Assembly: GCF_047495875.1 (NCBI RefSeq)
Contig: NC_092467.1
Location: 22,153,066-22,217,065, forward strand
Length of the DNA: 64,000 nucleotides
Direction of reading: 5' to 3'
From: Pithys albifrons albifrons
Taxonomy: Eukaryota; Chordata; Aves; Passeriformes; Thamnophilidae
Shown here one piece after another: positions 50,967-64,000 of the stretch (position 1 is its first letter; each line of letters begins with the position of its first letter). Under the pieces are notes generated by a model, which was not told the origin of the DNA, made no database searches, and saw nothing but the letters and a program-made list of their open reading frames with translations. A program made the position numbers and the translations under genes.

Positions 50967-53900
50967 ATGGCGGCTGCGGCCGTGCTGCCCGTGGCCGTGT
51001 TCGGCTGCCGGCCGCGGGTAGCCGGCGGGGTCTGCTTCCTGGAGGAGCAGGTGGTGCTGCACGCGGCGGGGGCGGGATGCCTGCGGCTGCACCTGGAGCA
51101 CAAGTGGCACAACTTCATCCCAGGTGGCACCAGCCCCGGCCCCGGCTGTCGCCCCGGTGCTCGCCCCGCCCTGACCTCTCTCCTCCCCGCAGGCACAGAG
51201 AAGAGCCGGGGCGTGCAGGCACTGGCCGTCAGCCCCGACCGGCGGTTCCTGGCGGTGTCGGAGACGGTGTCGGAGCAGCCGGTGCTGGCGGTGTACGAGC
51301 TGTCGGCGGAGCGGGCGCGGCGGCGGAGGGCCCTGGTGGCCGCCGAGCTGCCGGCGCGGCAGGTCGTGTCCCTCGCCTTCTCCCCCAACAGCCGGTACCT
51401 GGCGACCGCCACGGCCCTGCCCGAGGCGCTGCTCACCTGCTGGCTCTGGGAGAAGCGGCAGCTGACGGCGGCGCTCCGCCTGCAGGACCCGGGCAGCGGC
51501 CCCTGCCAGGTAACGGCGCCGCCTCCAAACCGGAGCTGCGCCAGCCTCTCCGCGGCTCGTTTTAAACACATCGGTTCACAGCTGACTGATTCTTTGGGAG
51601 CATGTTGCACTTTTCAAAAAGGTGGATAAAAGGATCAGGCTTTTAGTTCAGCAAGTACCGGGTGCCAAGTAGCACGTAGTTCATCCTTCAGGGTATGCGC
51701 ACAGCACACTTTCCTGTGGCCACGTGGGATCTATCCAGGGCAAGAGCAGAGGGCTCCACATTGTAGATTTCATACAGTTTCTCTGACCTTTCTTGACATC
51801 CGTTGTTGGCGTCCCTCAGCAGTAGGACACTGGGCTAAATAAAATTTTGCTTGACCCATAAGCGCACATTCTCATGTCTGTATCTGTTGAATCACATAAG
51901 ATTTTCTTCTATCACATCAAGTCTATATTAAAGGGGCCAGTACAGCTGGCCAGTGAGTGTGCAATGTGTTCCTTGTGTCCCCACAGAAACACTCGATCAG
52001 CTGTGCTCAGTAATTGTGTAATTAACAGACTTCTTGGAACCTCTTGGGATGCTCATGCACCTTTTCCTTCCTGCACTCTTCTTTGTGCAGATCAGAGGAG
52101 AAGAGTGGGTAGGAGCAGGCTGATGGTACTCAAAACAAATCCTGCATCCTGCTTTGGGTGCTCTTTTTTAGAATCTTTCTTAAAAGGAGGTAAGATGTTT
52201 GGGTTGTTTGGACTGTAGCTGACTTTTTTTCTGGGGTACAGCTACAAGTAGAGGTTGGGTAAGCTACTGAATTCATGAGCTCAATTCCTAAAGAGAGGAG
52301 AGTGACTGTAAAGACTCCCACTGTCTAGAGTCCTATTAAGCATAAAAAATGAGTTCTAACTACCCCTGCTATCCCTCATGTTGGTTATTGAGGTGGCTAT
52401 TCCATCATTTTCACAAATATGTGTATTCATATATATAATGCTTGCCAGAAATGCAGAAATACAAAAGTTATTCCTGGCCTTTAAAAACAAATGGTCCCAC
52501 TTTTCAGGAAGCCTGCTACTGGAAAAAACTTGCTAATCAGCAATAAAGAGGTATTTCTGTCTTACTTTTGTAATTTAATTTTGAAGGGCAGAGACAATTT
52601 TCTTGATATACACAGTTTTGAAAGGGGGAAAACTGCCATATAAAGTTATGATGGTTAATTCTTACTCTCTTCTGTATTCCTGTATTGTTTCTAAGAACTG
52701 TCTTCCCTTGGTTTTTTTCCTGTGTCTGGTATTGAAAGTCTTCAGAACAGGTATAATATTTGCTTATTTGTGAACACAATTGTAAAAAATCCTTTTTCTT
52801 TTTTTGTTCCATAGGTGAGCTTTAGTCCTCAAGATAACACCCAGGTTTGTATCACTGGAAATGGCTTTTTTAAACTTTTTAAGTTTGAAGGAACTTTGAA
52901 GCAGATGAATTTGCAAAAGGGAGAGACAGAAAACTACTTGTGCCATGCCTGGCTGTCCAAGGAGAAAGTTATATGTGGCACTGACACAGGCAAATTGCGC
53001 TTGTTTGAAACTGGAGAGCTGCACTGGGAGACAAGTTTAGAGTACAGAACACCACCCAGGGAACTAGAAGAAGATCCAGCAACAAAAGAATATAAGCGGT
53101 AAATCTGTTAGGTATTTTTACTTATGGTTTCATGCTTGTGCATGCAGATTAGTTGCAGGCCATTGATTGATTTCCTTCTTGTCCAGTTTATGATTTTGGT
53201 TGCTGCTGATTTTGCTGATTTTTTGGTTTGTAATTAGTCTTAAGTCTTTATGCATGTTCTTCTTGCAGCTCTTTTGATGTTTCTTGTGGAGTGGCCTCTG
53301 AAGATAATGGTACACAACGTGATTCTTTGCCTCAAATATCTGCACTTGCAGCATATTCCAAAGGCTTTGCATGCTCACCTAGCCCAGGAGTTGTTCTTCT
53401 GTTTGAGAAGACCAAGGAAAACGAAGACTACGAGGAGGGTCAAGAAATCTGGGTAAGGACTAAAAAGCTTTTCTAAGCAGTTATGCAGCAGAGGCCTGTT
53501 TAGAGGATTATGGGTTCTTCTGGTTCAGTTATTAATAATAATTTTTAGCACATCTCTAAGTTGTATTGTAAGCATTAGCTAACTATGCTGGTGATATTGA
53601 AAGAAAGGGAGTTGCCAAAGCTCACACTGCAAGTCAGTGACTGATGTCCAGGTAGCTCTATATGTTCACTTCTCACATGTAAAATGTGCTTTGAGGCTGC
53701 TAAACTTTAGGGAACCTTTAAGAAACTTTTATTTCTAGAGACTTTTGGAGCTAAGAAGTAGTTTACATCAGTTTTGAAGAACTGGGCTGCTTGGTTTTTT
53801 TCCCCAAGGAAAAGCTTTTCTCCCCTCAGATATCTATTAGAGCTGTCATGAGACTTGGGCACTCTTATTCTTAAATAATCCAGTAAGATTTCTGTTCTGA

Positions 53901-54340
53901 CTGTTCTGAGGCAAGCTGTATGCACTGAGTTTCTTCAGTCTCTGGCTAAGAACATTTAGCATTAATGACTTGCTCAAGACTTCATACTCTGGTCCTAAAA
54001 GGTCAAATTTTACCTATGCTTGGGACCCTGTAATAAATCTTAGCAACTTGAATGATATACTACAGAGAACTGTTATTCTGAGATCACAGTTTTTAAGCAG
54101 TTTTCATCCTGGCACGTTTTTCTTTATGTTTTTCTGCTACCATTTTCTTGTTTAATGCAGTACTTTAGACTACTCATGAAATGTCTTCTGATACTTTATT
54201 TCAGCTGTAATGCTATAGATACAACTAGGTTGTCCTCTTGTCCTCTATTCCATGCCTTGCAGTAGTTATGTGCTATTAAATATCTAAATTGTCTTTTGGA
54301 TACTATATATATACTTATTCAGGTAGTATTACAGTAGAAA

Positions 54341-54376
<36 letters not shown>

Positions 54377-57300
54377 CCTACTACCAAAACATGGAAACCT
54401 GGCATATCCCATGGGATGCATTTTTTGTGCAGCTTCCTCAGGACCTGTTCAGAATTGAGCCGAAAGACTCAGACAGACAGGACGTTACATGTATATGCTT
54501 CAGCCCCTCTGAGGAAACAATGGTCATTAGCACAAATAAAAATCAGCTGTACATGTTTACTATGGTCTCCAACAAACTTATAAAGGTAAGTGCAATTCTA
54601 TCATATTCCAGAGCCATTCTGTCCAGTAAGGGGTGTATTGTAATGTCACAGGTTATTCAGTGTTGTTTTCTGTGATCCATTCTCATAAAATCTTTCAAAC
54701 AGCATCAGAACCCTCAGAGCTCGTGATATCAAGTGCTCTGTGTGCTTCTCTGAGATGGGTATTTACGTAGCTCCTTGCTCAGGTATTCCTGTGAGTGCCT
54801 GATGTTGTTCAGCAGAATGATAGAGAAAACTGTTTAAGACCATTTAAGGGTGAATGTTACTGCTGAACCACTTAATTAAGACTTTAGGGATTTTCACATC
54901 ATGTAAGGGAGGACACTGGCATGACAAGAAGGACTATCCCACCTTGCAGGACTTGCCTTTTATCAGCCTCTTCCGTTATTTGAAAATCCAGTTTGTAGCT
55001 TCAGGTATGCACACCCTTCTGCATCTGGTATAGCTGGACAATAGTACCCCCCCTTATCTTATCTCAAGGTCCCTTCACTGTCCAAATTAGTAGGCATATT
55101 CAGGGAGGGGTGGGCTTTGGTAGATGAGCAGCTGTTTCTTTGCAGTTTTCTAGTGGACAAAAGTCTCTTGGTGATCTTAATAATGATCATTACAGCCATT
55201 AACCATTTCAGTCTCTGACATGCATGTCCAGTTTTATTTATTTACCTAACTTGTCTTTTTTAAACACCTGAAGTTATGTTCTGCTCTCAATGCTCTCCCC
55301 TGCATAATTTTTCTTGATTATTCATTATAAAGTTAAAATTAACATTATTATGTTTTTAACATTGTTATCTTCAGACCAGGGTAGTGAAAGGATTAAATGG
55401 TTTCCTCAAATCTATTCTACTACTGTATGCAAAGCCCTATGATAGATTCTTATCTGACTTACTGCCTGCAATGAAATATTTTTGTGATTTTTTAATGTTC
55501 TCATTGCTTCTCAGGAGAAGACGTCTTATTTTGCATATCTGAATTTCCCGTTGCATTCTGATTCCATCACTGGTCTGGATATGTGTATTTGGAAACCCAT
55601 TCTTGCTACTTGTTCCCTGGATAGGTCTGTCCGTATCTGGAATTACAAGACAAAGTAAAGAGTTGTTTATCTTTGTTGTTACCTCCTGCTTTTTTATATA
55701 TTGTATTTAGCAGGTAACAGCAGCAATCTCATATGAATGAGTGTATTGTTCTGGTAAAATTCTTGTGTGGTGTGGGTTGTAATTGGTCTTATTGGCATGA
55801 TTTGTGGAGTGTGAATACACAGTGTCTTTAAAATCAGTGCCAAGAGAATCCAAAGCTTTTTCTATTAAGGTATTATTTATGTCAGACTTCTTGTGTTTTG
55901 GAAAAAAATCTTCAGGGAAGTTTCATTCAACTTTGTCTTCAGGTACTGTTATCCACTCTCCTGCTTCTTAACCATAGTTCTAAAGCATAATGACTCCAGC
56001 TTTTAAGGTTTTGTGGGGGGAAATGGGGAAAAATCAAATCTCAGGAGATGTTTGTGTAGCTTTGCAATCTGTGATTAATTTACCTTCTTCCGTATATTAC
56101 TGTACATACAAAGATTTGCTCTTGCACTTTCCACACCTTCTCTGTGAACCAGAAAGTCAAATTTGCCTTTGTTTCCTCTAACATCTGTGTGATCATTACT
56201 TAACTGAATAACAACACGTTTCCTCAAGGACAAGGCAGAGTCAGTTTGTAGCTGCAGATGTCCTTGCAGGGCCAGATAATGTACTGCCAAGCCTGCACAG
56301 GGAGTTTGTGCTGTTCCATACTGCACCATGGTTTTCTCTTTCAGCACTCTGGAGCTGTGTAAGGAATACCCGGAGGAAGCATACACAGTATCACTTCATC
56401 CCACTGGCCTTTTCTGTTTGGTTGGGTTTTCTGACAAACTGCGATTTATAAGTCTGCTGTATGAGGACATGCATGTTTTCAAGGAGTTTGCTGTAAGAAA
56501 ATGTAGAGAGGTAAGGAATGATGCAAAAATGAAATTGGAGAGTTATAGGGAGTAGAGTTGTGAAGAACATGATAGAAGATAGAAACTTCTCCAATGCATC
56601 CTAGTAGGATTTAGGATATCAAATCATAGAGAAATGGATTCTAACTACTGGAAAACAAGCCCAGAAGCTGATGCATAACTGTGGACCTGGGAAGCAGCAG
56701 AAGGGGTATTTTGCTCAAAAATACTCAAGGACATAATGTTACATGGGAAAGCATCAATTAAGAAAGCAGTAAGAGGCCAATTATGTAATGGAGTTTTCTT
56801 TTTGTGTCACAGTTTAATATTAGACAATGCCATTGAAATTCAGTGCCTGACTGTTTTTATCCTCTCCATCCACAGTAATTGGTGTTTATGTTCTTTTCAT
56901 AGTGCTCATTCAGTAACGGAGGCCACCTTTTTGCCGCAGTTGATGGAAATGAGATTCAAATTTATTCCAGCATCACCTTTGACAATATAAGTAATCTTAA
57001 AGGACATAGTGGGAAGGTTAGTAAACAAATCCTATGCATTAATGTATTCACTAGTTGCTAAGATGCATTTTGAAGAAGTAAAGTACAATCTTGGATCTCA
57101 AATAGCCCCAAAAATTAAAAATAGAAATACAAAACTCAGTTTCCTTTGGTCAGAAGGCAAAGCATGCCTGCACTAGATACATCTAAAAATTAAATTGAAG
57201 GTGAATGATTGGCAGGTAGCTGAACCAGGAAAAAAATCCCAGCAATAAGTTATAAAAATAAAATTTACTACTCACTATTGAAATGAACTTTTTCCCAACT

Positions 57301-60300
57301 ATGTGTTCATACAGTCGTTCCTACTGATATTGTGGGGGGGTTTTAATGCTAAAATAGAGTTGGTTGAGAAACATCTAGGGGTTTTTAAGTAAGACTTTGA
57401 AGTATGATTCCAAAGTTGTCATGGACTTACCAGTAAAATGACTCCATGATGTATGTCTATAACCTACACATCGAGCCCCTTGGTGTGTTTTGCTTTTGCC
57501 AGATACATGCAATTAAATGGAGTGCAGATGATGCTAAATTTGTCTCCTGTGACACACATGGTGCTGTGTATCAGTGGAACTTGTTGACAGGTCAAAAAGA
57601 GTCGGAGTGTGTGCTTAAGACATGCATCTACAGCAGCATTTCCCTGTCTTCTGATGCCAAAATTATTTTTGCTGTTGGATCTGACCAAACTCTTAAAGAA
57701 ATTTCAGAGTCTTTGGTGAGCTGACAAGCACTCTGGGATTTTGCTAAGTTCTTTGGGGAGGGTACTAGTGCTTTGGTTTCCTTATCATCCATTTGGTAAG
57801 TAGGTCTGGTTTTGAGAGCTGTGATATTTACTGACACTTTTGTGTTCTTATGTCCTTTGCAGTGAAATCTGAGGTTTTTTTGTTGTTTTATATTTTTGTA
57901 ATTTTACTTGGATTTACATAGAAATCTTCTAATCCAGCTAACAAACTAACTAGGCAATATTGTATCAACAGGTTTGCTGAAATACAAGTGTACTGCATCT
58001 GCTACTGTAGGCTACATACATTTTTTTCCCCAGAAAAGTAGTAACTTTTATGTGCTAACCATTATGTCTTTTAGATCACACATCAACATGTGAAACTTGG
58101 CTTGAAATTTTAATTCCATGTATCTATAATAGAGATTTTATATCTAAATATTTATATCTAAAATAAATTTTAAAAACCATAAAGCTTAATACTATTTACT
58201 GTTCATGGCTTTACTCCTATAGGCAGATAGATTCTTTTAACTGCATTGTTTACTGCAGGCAGACTTATGACAATTGATCAGGCAATACACAAGCAAATAC
58301 TTAATGTATTGTGAGGGGTTTGTGTGGTGGTTTATGTCGTGGGAGTTTTTTTCAGATCCAGCATGAAGTGCCTGCTTACGGCACTGTCTACACTGCTGTA
58401 GCTGTTTCTCATTCCGGGCGCATGGTGTATGTTGGTACGTCTCTGGGCACAATTCGAGCTATGAAGTACCCATTGACTCTGACGAGGGATTTCAAAGAGT
58501 ATCAGGCCCATGCAGGCACTGTTACAAAGGTAACATAAACTACTTTCTTTTCCCTGTGATACCAGCTGCATATATCTCCTTTTGGGCTGATTTTCCTTTC
58601 CATTGCATAGCATAATACCTTAAAACTAAGCTTGAGCTTGCACATGGAGAATGAATATTACAGCTCTCATAGAAGTCCTGTCTCTAGATATGTCAGAGAA
58701 TAAGCTGCTGGCTAAAAAATACCTTGTACTAGTTTACAAAACATGGCCTATCCCTGATGGAGAACTATGCTACAGCTCTTTCTGGAAAGAGGAAGATCAT
58801 TTTGTCATAGAATCGTTTAGGTTGGAAAAGACCATTAAGATCATGGAGTTCAACCATTCCCACAGCACTGCCAAGTCCACACTAAACTATGTCCCTAAGC
58901 AGCACATTTCCCTATGTCTTAAATACCTCCAGGGATGGTGACTTCACCATTTCCATGGGCATCCTGTTCCAATGCTTGACAACAATTTTGGTGAAGATTC
59001 TTTTCTTAATATTCAGTCTGAGCCTCCCCTGGAACAACTTGAGGCCATTTCCTCATGTCCTATCACTTGTTACTTGGGAGAAGAGGCTGACCCTCATTGG
59101 CTCCCTCAGTATGCTTCAGTAGATCCCCATTCTGCAGGAAGCCCCATGTTCTGCCTTGTTAAAACCGATCATAATTCTGGCATTTTAAATATCACTGTCA
59201 ACTACAGCAACCTTATAGTTGCACAGTCCAGCATTAGAATATGAACTTCAGTTATTGGAACTCTACTATCACCTCACTGGGAAGCTGTATTGGCCATACC
59301 AGGCCATGCAGCCACAGGAGGTCTGGACAAGGTGACAGCAGTTATTACCACATAGTTCTGGAGCTTACTTACAGTTTCAAAAGGAAACATTTTGCCATCT
59401 GTTGCCCAAGTAACTTCTCCAAGGAAAACACTAGAGACCTTTGGAATTGTCATATAAATTTGCTTTCTGTGCTATAATTGTCTAGAAAGTCTTTTCTGTT
59501 CCAGGTTTTTTAAAATCTTCCTACAGCTTTGACAGCAAGAGCAGATCCAGTGTCTACATATGTTCTTCTTTTCTTTCCTTTCCCCTGTTTCAAGAAGAGT
59601 GGAACAGGAGTAGAGGACATAATTAAAATGTTGGTAGTGAGGCTATGTTATTATTTCCACTGTTGACTTTCTGGGGTAGAAATTAAGGGAGTATGTGGGT
59701 TGGGGAAAAAATTTAGTATAAAATAAGACTGTATCTCCATTCTTCCATGTCTCTGCTATTATTTTGTTGTCCCTTCCTTCTAAGATGTCAGTAACAAGTG
59801 ATGACCAATTTCTACTGACTGCCTCAGAGGATGGCTGTATATTTATCTGGAAAGTGTATGATAAAGAAGGTGGAGTACTGAAAGGAAAAGAGGTTCAGTG
59901 TTCTGAGGAAGTGCTGATCATGAGATCAGATATAGAAGAGAAGGTAGGAGGAACAACTTGTGAACATAAACCATAGGATTCCCAGTTTACAGTGTATTAA
60001 TTACATTTACATGATGGTTTTGACTAGCTGTTCTTATATGGCTTTCATCATAAAAACAGGTTACAGCAAGTAGCTGCAGCTGCTTGTCAATCTGTAAATT
60101 GCATTGTATGAAGACAGGGAGTCTGGAGAAATATTTAGACTTTCCTGTAATACTTTCACCAATCTCTTGAAAACACTTTTAATGGAGTAGAGAAGTCAGA
60201 AGATGCATTTCTAATAAACCATCTTGTAAGACAACAAAGGAGTCTTACTTCTAGAACTTCATGGTCCGTCTGAAGATTCTCTGTAAAGGCTGTCGTTCAT

Positions 60301-63300
60301 GAACATGTGCATGTATACAAAGCATCCTTAACAAACTATTGCTGATGGCAAATATTCTCTCTGTTAAAATTTTCTTCTCATCCTTGTCCTCACAGAGTCA
60401 AGCAATACTAGACCTGCAGATTTGTGTGAAAGATCTACAGACAGAAAGTGATTATGAGCTACATCTCAAGGACATGTACTGTACTGGAAAAATAAAGGCA
60501 TTGGAAGAGAGTTTCACTCAGGAAATAGACTCTCTTAAAGCCAAACACCAGGTATGATTCATACTGTAGAATCAAATACCAAGAAATCTTTCACTGAAGA
60601 GTTGAATTTGAGCTTGCATTACAGATGTATGAATGCCATAAAGCATCTGAAAAAGGAATCCTTCCTTTGCAATAAAGGTATTCTTGATATTTGTAATGCA
60701 TGAAGCTACCTTTGAGTCAAGTATCTCATAGGAATAGGGGATGCAAGAGTTCTCCTAGGTAGACTGTAAGTATCTTCACATAAAACCCGCACAATAAATG
60801 CTGCCTGAGGCCAAGGATCAGTAGTAGAAAAGGGATCATGCCTTAAAAGCTCCTTCACATATAAGGTTGCAGCTGCTGTAGGATCTAACAACTATGCTTC
60901 TTAAAGCTGCCTTCCTTATGTCCTGTCTGCTTAGATTTTTAAGAAGATCTGCTGAGGTGTCTTGTATGTTTTTTGAAAATAAAAGTAAAAATATGTTCCC
61001 TGACTTTCTTCTGTTCATGTCCTTATTGATTTCTCTTGAGGTCATGAAGCCGGACATCCCTGAAAGGCAAAGGCTATTATAATTCTTCCCAGTGTCTTAC
61101 TTGTCTGTGTCTGTTAATTCCATTCTGTCCATCTGTCTGGCGCACATCCTGGATTTCTGACCTGCAATTTGCTGTATTTCTACACTTGATTTAAAAGGCA
61201 AATGATCCAGTAGCAATTTCTCTGGCAGAAAGGTAGCTTGAAGTAAGAGATTACATATCACATCATTCAATTCTGTCAGCCTTATATTCTTTTTGAGCCT
61301 TTGGGTGAATATTGTCCTGTTCTGGTGATTCATGACTGCATATTTTGTTGAATTGTACATAGTTCCTTCCAGCAGTATGTCAGTTTGACTCCACATAAAG
61401 GATTCCAGTATGATAGCTTGCCAAGCTGAATACTAGTTTTAGTATTTTACAGTCTTGTAATTTTCAAGTGTTCCTTTTATACCTTTCTTGTCTTTTGGCC
61501 TTACAAATGTTATACTAGTTTTTTATTTTTATTTTTTGAGAAAGTTTAATTATTCATTTTAATGTGTTCTTCAAGTAGTTCTTTACTCTTTCAGTTATCT
61601 CATTGTGTTTTTTCATTCATATAGCCTGAGTTTTAACCTTTCTATTCTTCCTCTTTTTTGTACAACTTGACCTTGTACTAGAAAGCCTTTCACTTCTTGT
61701 AGATTCCTCTTACCTGTGTTTTATCTGTGCTGGTCTTTTTCTGCAGTTCTTCAGGTCTTTTGATAAATAGTACTTGGCTATAGAGTTATAATAATCTCAG
61801 CTATGCTGAAAATTCTTTAGACTTGTTGATTACAGGCTTGCAAGCAAATGCCTTTGAAGGTGATTAGAAGTTCTCTAGACAGGCCAGTTGTACTTCTTGT
61901 TCAAGTGTTAGTAAGTTTTATGATTAATGTGAATGAGAGGTTTGAACAGGCTCAGGACTAACCTTTGTAGTTGTATCCATCAGACAAAGAAAATATTTCT
62001 GCTTATGCAAGACCCATGCAAGTTTTTATGAGGAGAAAGTGAAAAAAAAATTATCTATGGCACAATTTCTACCTTTTCTGGGAAATTTCTTCCCTATGTT
62101 CTTGGTCCAGTGTTTTGTGCCTTTTTAGAAAATTAAGTCATTTCTTAGTGGTAGTCAGACATTCCAAGCAAATGGCAATCAAAACTCATTCTGGCTTAGG
62201 TTTATGTCACACTATGCAAATATTAGTGGTTTAGCATCTCAAGGTTGCTTCAAGTGAGACAGGAAGCAGCTTGACCTTTAATATCTGGACAACTATGGAA
62301 CTGCAAATTCTCCTCAAGCAGGAACACATCAAGTAGTAGAAGCTTTTGTAGCTCACCAACTTTTCTTGTTAGATTAGGATTTTACAGTACCCTGTATTAT
62401 ATGAACCACATTTGCTACTTTCCCTCAGCTTTCCATAGTTTTGTAATTTGTCATAACAAACAGATCTCTGGGAAAACTTCTATTAGTGACACATGGCATC
62501 TGAATTTTGGTGAGAGTCCAAACACAGTTCTGTTGTGTATGTATTCCCCATCATGGGCAAGAGCACAAACTATTTGGACATTGTTTTGCCTAGTTTCAAA
62601 TTAAAATGTATTTTTCTTATTTTTTTTCCCCCCAGATTTTACAGGCAGAGAAAGAAAAACAGGAGCTACAACACCAGCATCAACTGTCTGAGCTGATGAA
62701 TAAACAGGCCAGAGAGGTGCAACAGATAGGTTAGATTAAAACAAGTGTTTGTAATCACAGGGAATGCTTTAGACTGATAGCAAGTAATACAACAGGGATG
62801 GATTACTAGAGTAGAAGTACAAGGAAAAATGCATTTATGTCATACAGATATTGCAAACCAAATGTTTGTCTAAACTGCACCACACACACTTACCCATAAT
62901 GACAACATGCACGTGGGCCCTGTATCTTAGAGGTTTGGTAATTTCTTCATTTTATAGCTCACTGTGCAAGAACAGTGAAGTCATACAGTTCAGCAAGGAG
63001 GCCAATGTGCAGTGTACACAACGTTGAAATCCCTGGACTTCAGATGTGTAATCAAGATAAAAATACTGCAAATTAGTATGAAAGAGCAAGTCAATCCATA
63101 AATGAGTCTGTTGCCCTCTCATACCTTTTAACAGTTGAGCTTATACTGCTCTGCCATGGTCCTCATCTCAAGGGAATGCCTAAATTAGTTGTGAGTTTTG
63201 TATGGCCACAGAGTCTAAAGCCTCTGCGTATATGATGAAGAAAGTGATGAAGTGCCTCTACTGTAATGTACTGCAACCAACTTCCAAAAAGACAGCAGAG

Positions 63301-63576
63301 AATAAGATACTGCTGACTGCAGAGGGGTAGGAATCATCTCTCTTTTTTATTGGTTTTATCCATTCTGTGTGTTTCCTGTTAACAGAATCTGAAAGTAGTC
63401 AGAAACTGTCAGTGGAAAATGAGAAATACCAGGAGCTGGAAGTGAAATCCCAAAGGATGCAGGAGGCATATGAGAGACAGTTGCAAAATTTGGAGGAAAG
63501 CAAAAGCACAGCTCTGAAGGAGCTAAGAGAACAGTATGAGGAAAAACTTAAAGAGAAATCTGTTCTACTGGAAGAG
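50967..63576 (+). CDS. CFAP57: CFAP57 (WDR65), WD-repeat ciliary protein, 5' part (14 coding exons in window)
   Basis: This large axonemal protein of motile cilia is linked in other organisms to assembly of inner dynein arms. Coding exons: 50967-51123, 51193-51509, 52815-53098, 53269-53452, 54433-54585, 55515-55654, 56345-56510, 56903-57016, 57503-57715, 58356-58529, 59785-59943, 60396-60551, 62636-62729 and 63386-63576. Junctions are AG/GT and the frame is open for 834 codons. Residues 1 to about 660 carry WD40-type blades; visible signatures are [56 protein letters not shown] and [13 protein letters not shown]. From about 685 the chain turns into a charged coiled coil ([20 protein letters not shown]). 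Human CFAP57 has roughly 1250 residues, so about the last third lies beyond the window. Intron 1 is only 69 bases. Apart from a (TG)n tract and an antisense CR1, I saw nothing in the introns. Confidence 0.96.
54343..54373. repeat. (TG)n microsatellite in CFAP57 intron 4
   Basis: An uninterrupted TG dinucleotide run of about 15 units ends 59 bases before coding exon 5 of CFAP57. Confidence 0.97.
58805..59110 (-). mobile_element. CR1 LINE 3' end, antisense, in CFAP57 intron 10
   Basis: The segment begins TCATAGAATCGTTTAGGTTG, which is the reverse complement of the usual CR1 3' terminus. It continues with diverged but recognisable CR1 phrases such as CCTCCAGGGATGGTGACTTC, CCTGTTCCAATGC and TCCTATCACTTGTTACTTGG. 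It is a typical 5'-truncated copy of about 0.3 kb with no coding capacity. Assignment is from remembered consensus; the subfamily is not determined. Confidence 0.85.
59111..59784. other. Rest of CFAP57 intron 10
   Basis: This unique-looking intron sequence lies between the CR1 fragment and coding exon 11. I see no gene or repeat here. Confidence 0.6.
60552..62635. other. CFAP57 intron 12
   Basis: At 2.1 kb this is the longest intron of the gene in the window. It is AT-rich, with T-rich tracts, and holds nothing I recognise. Confidence 0.6.
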
Positions 63577-64000
63577 GTAGGAAACTTAATTTGCTGTTTG
63601 ATTTGTTGACCAAGTTTATCTTCAACTATGATAAAAGGTTCCCTAGGACAGGAGAGGTTGGCATCTTCCATACAAGTCCTAATCTGCCTGTAACCTTGGG
63701 AAAATATGTTGCCAGGTAGAATAGTAATGAGGAAAACACAGCTGAGTTACCAGCTTTTCTAAGCTTCATACCTTAAGTAATCTGCTAAGGTTATTAACCT
63801 TGGGCATTCTTAGCTTTGTCTCTTTTTCTCCTAGATCCAAGAATTCCTGTTTATTAATGTGTCTTAGTTTAAACATACACTGTAATTGAAGAAAGAAAGA
63901 TTCAATCATGTTCTAGTGAAAAGATAACATTTTGAAAATGGTGAATTACATTTCCAAGTCCTCGAGGATCCTACCTGCATAATTTGGGGAACAAAGATAA

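Noticed and set aside
50619..51629. Plus- and minus-strand frames of 209 to 336 codons over the EBNA1BP2/CFAP57 CpG island
   Set aside because: They mostly run through promoter and antisense sequence. Where one overlaps CFAP57 exon 2 in frame, it reads through the 69-base intron or past the donor.
54289..54675. 128-codon frame encoding a repetitive V-C stretch
   Set aside because: It is translation of a TG microsatellite plus intron sequence. Only the part from 54433 to 54585 is a real CFAP57 exon.
1..64000. CRISPR arrays, operons, bacterial or phage features
   Set aside because: No spaced direct-repeat array or prokaryotic gene organisation is present. All genes are spliced vertebrate genes.

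Overview
The window looks like nuclear DNA from a bird, most likely a songbird. Three interspersed repeats point that way: a tRNA-Ile-derived SINE with a CR1-type 3' tail (the TguSINE1 kind known from passerines), an antisense CR1 LINE 3' end, and a decayed fragment resembling an avian ERVL-type LTR. Repeat names are from memory, not from a database search. The genes have spliced vertebrate structure, short introns next to GC-rich first exons, and AT-rich flanks.

Layout. Positions 1 to about 37 kb are AT-rich and hold no gene I can recognise, only the SINE, the LTR-like fragment, simple repeats and, at the right edge, a decayed copy of one PIF1 exon. From 37.5 kb to the end lie four genes in alternating orientation: PIF1 (minus, 37558-43170), CFAP144/FAM183A (plus, 43359-46011), EBNA1BP2 (minus, 46688-50861) and the first 14 coding exons of CFAP57/WDR65 (plus, 50967-63576, continuing beyond the window). 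Exon boundaries were read by hand from canonical AG/GT sites with a continuous reading frame. Three of the four genes are complete.

The genes form two head-to-head pairs, each sharing a GC-rich promoter (188 bp between PIF1 and CFAP144 start codons, 105 bp between EBNA1BP2 and CFAP57), and the pairs meet tail to tail at 46.0-46.7 kb. In each pair a nuclear or nucleolar gene (PIF1 DNA helicase; EBNA1BP2 ribosome-biogenesis factor) faces a motile-cilium gene (CFAP144; CFAP57). A near-consensus RFX X-box lies 15 bp upstream of the CFAP57 start.

I did not find an undescribed biological system. The points most worth checking are the PIF1 locus (its place beside the CFAP144-EBNA1BP2-CFAP57 block, a decayed extra copy of its motif V-VI exon, an arginine at a normally aromatic motif IV position, and an unresolved 3' end), the shared promoters, and the short C-terminus of CFAP144.
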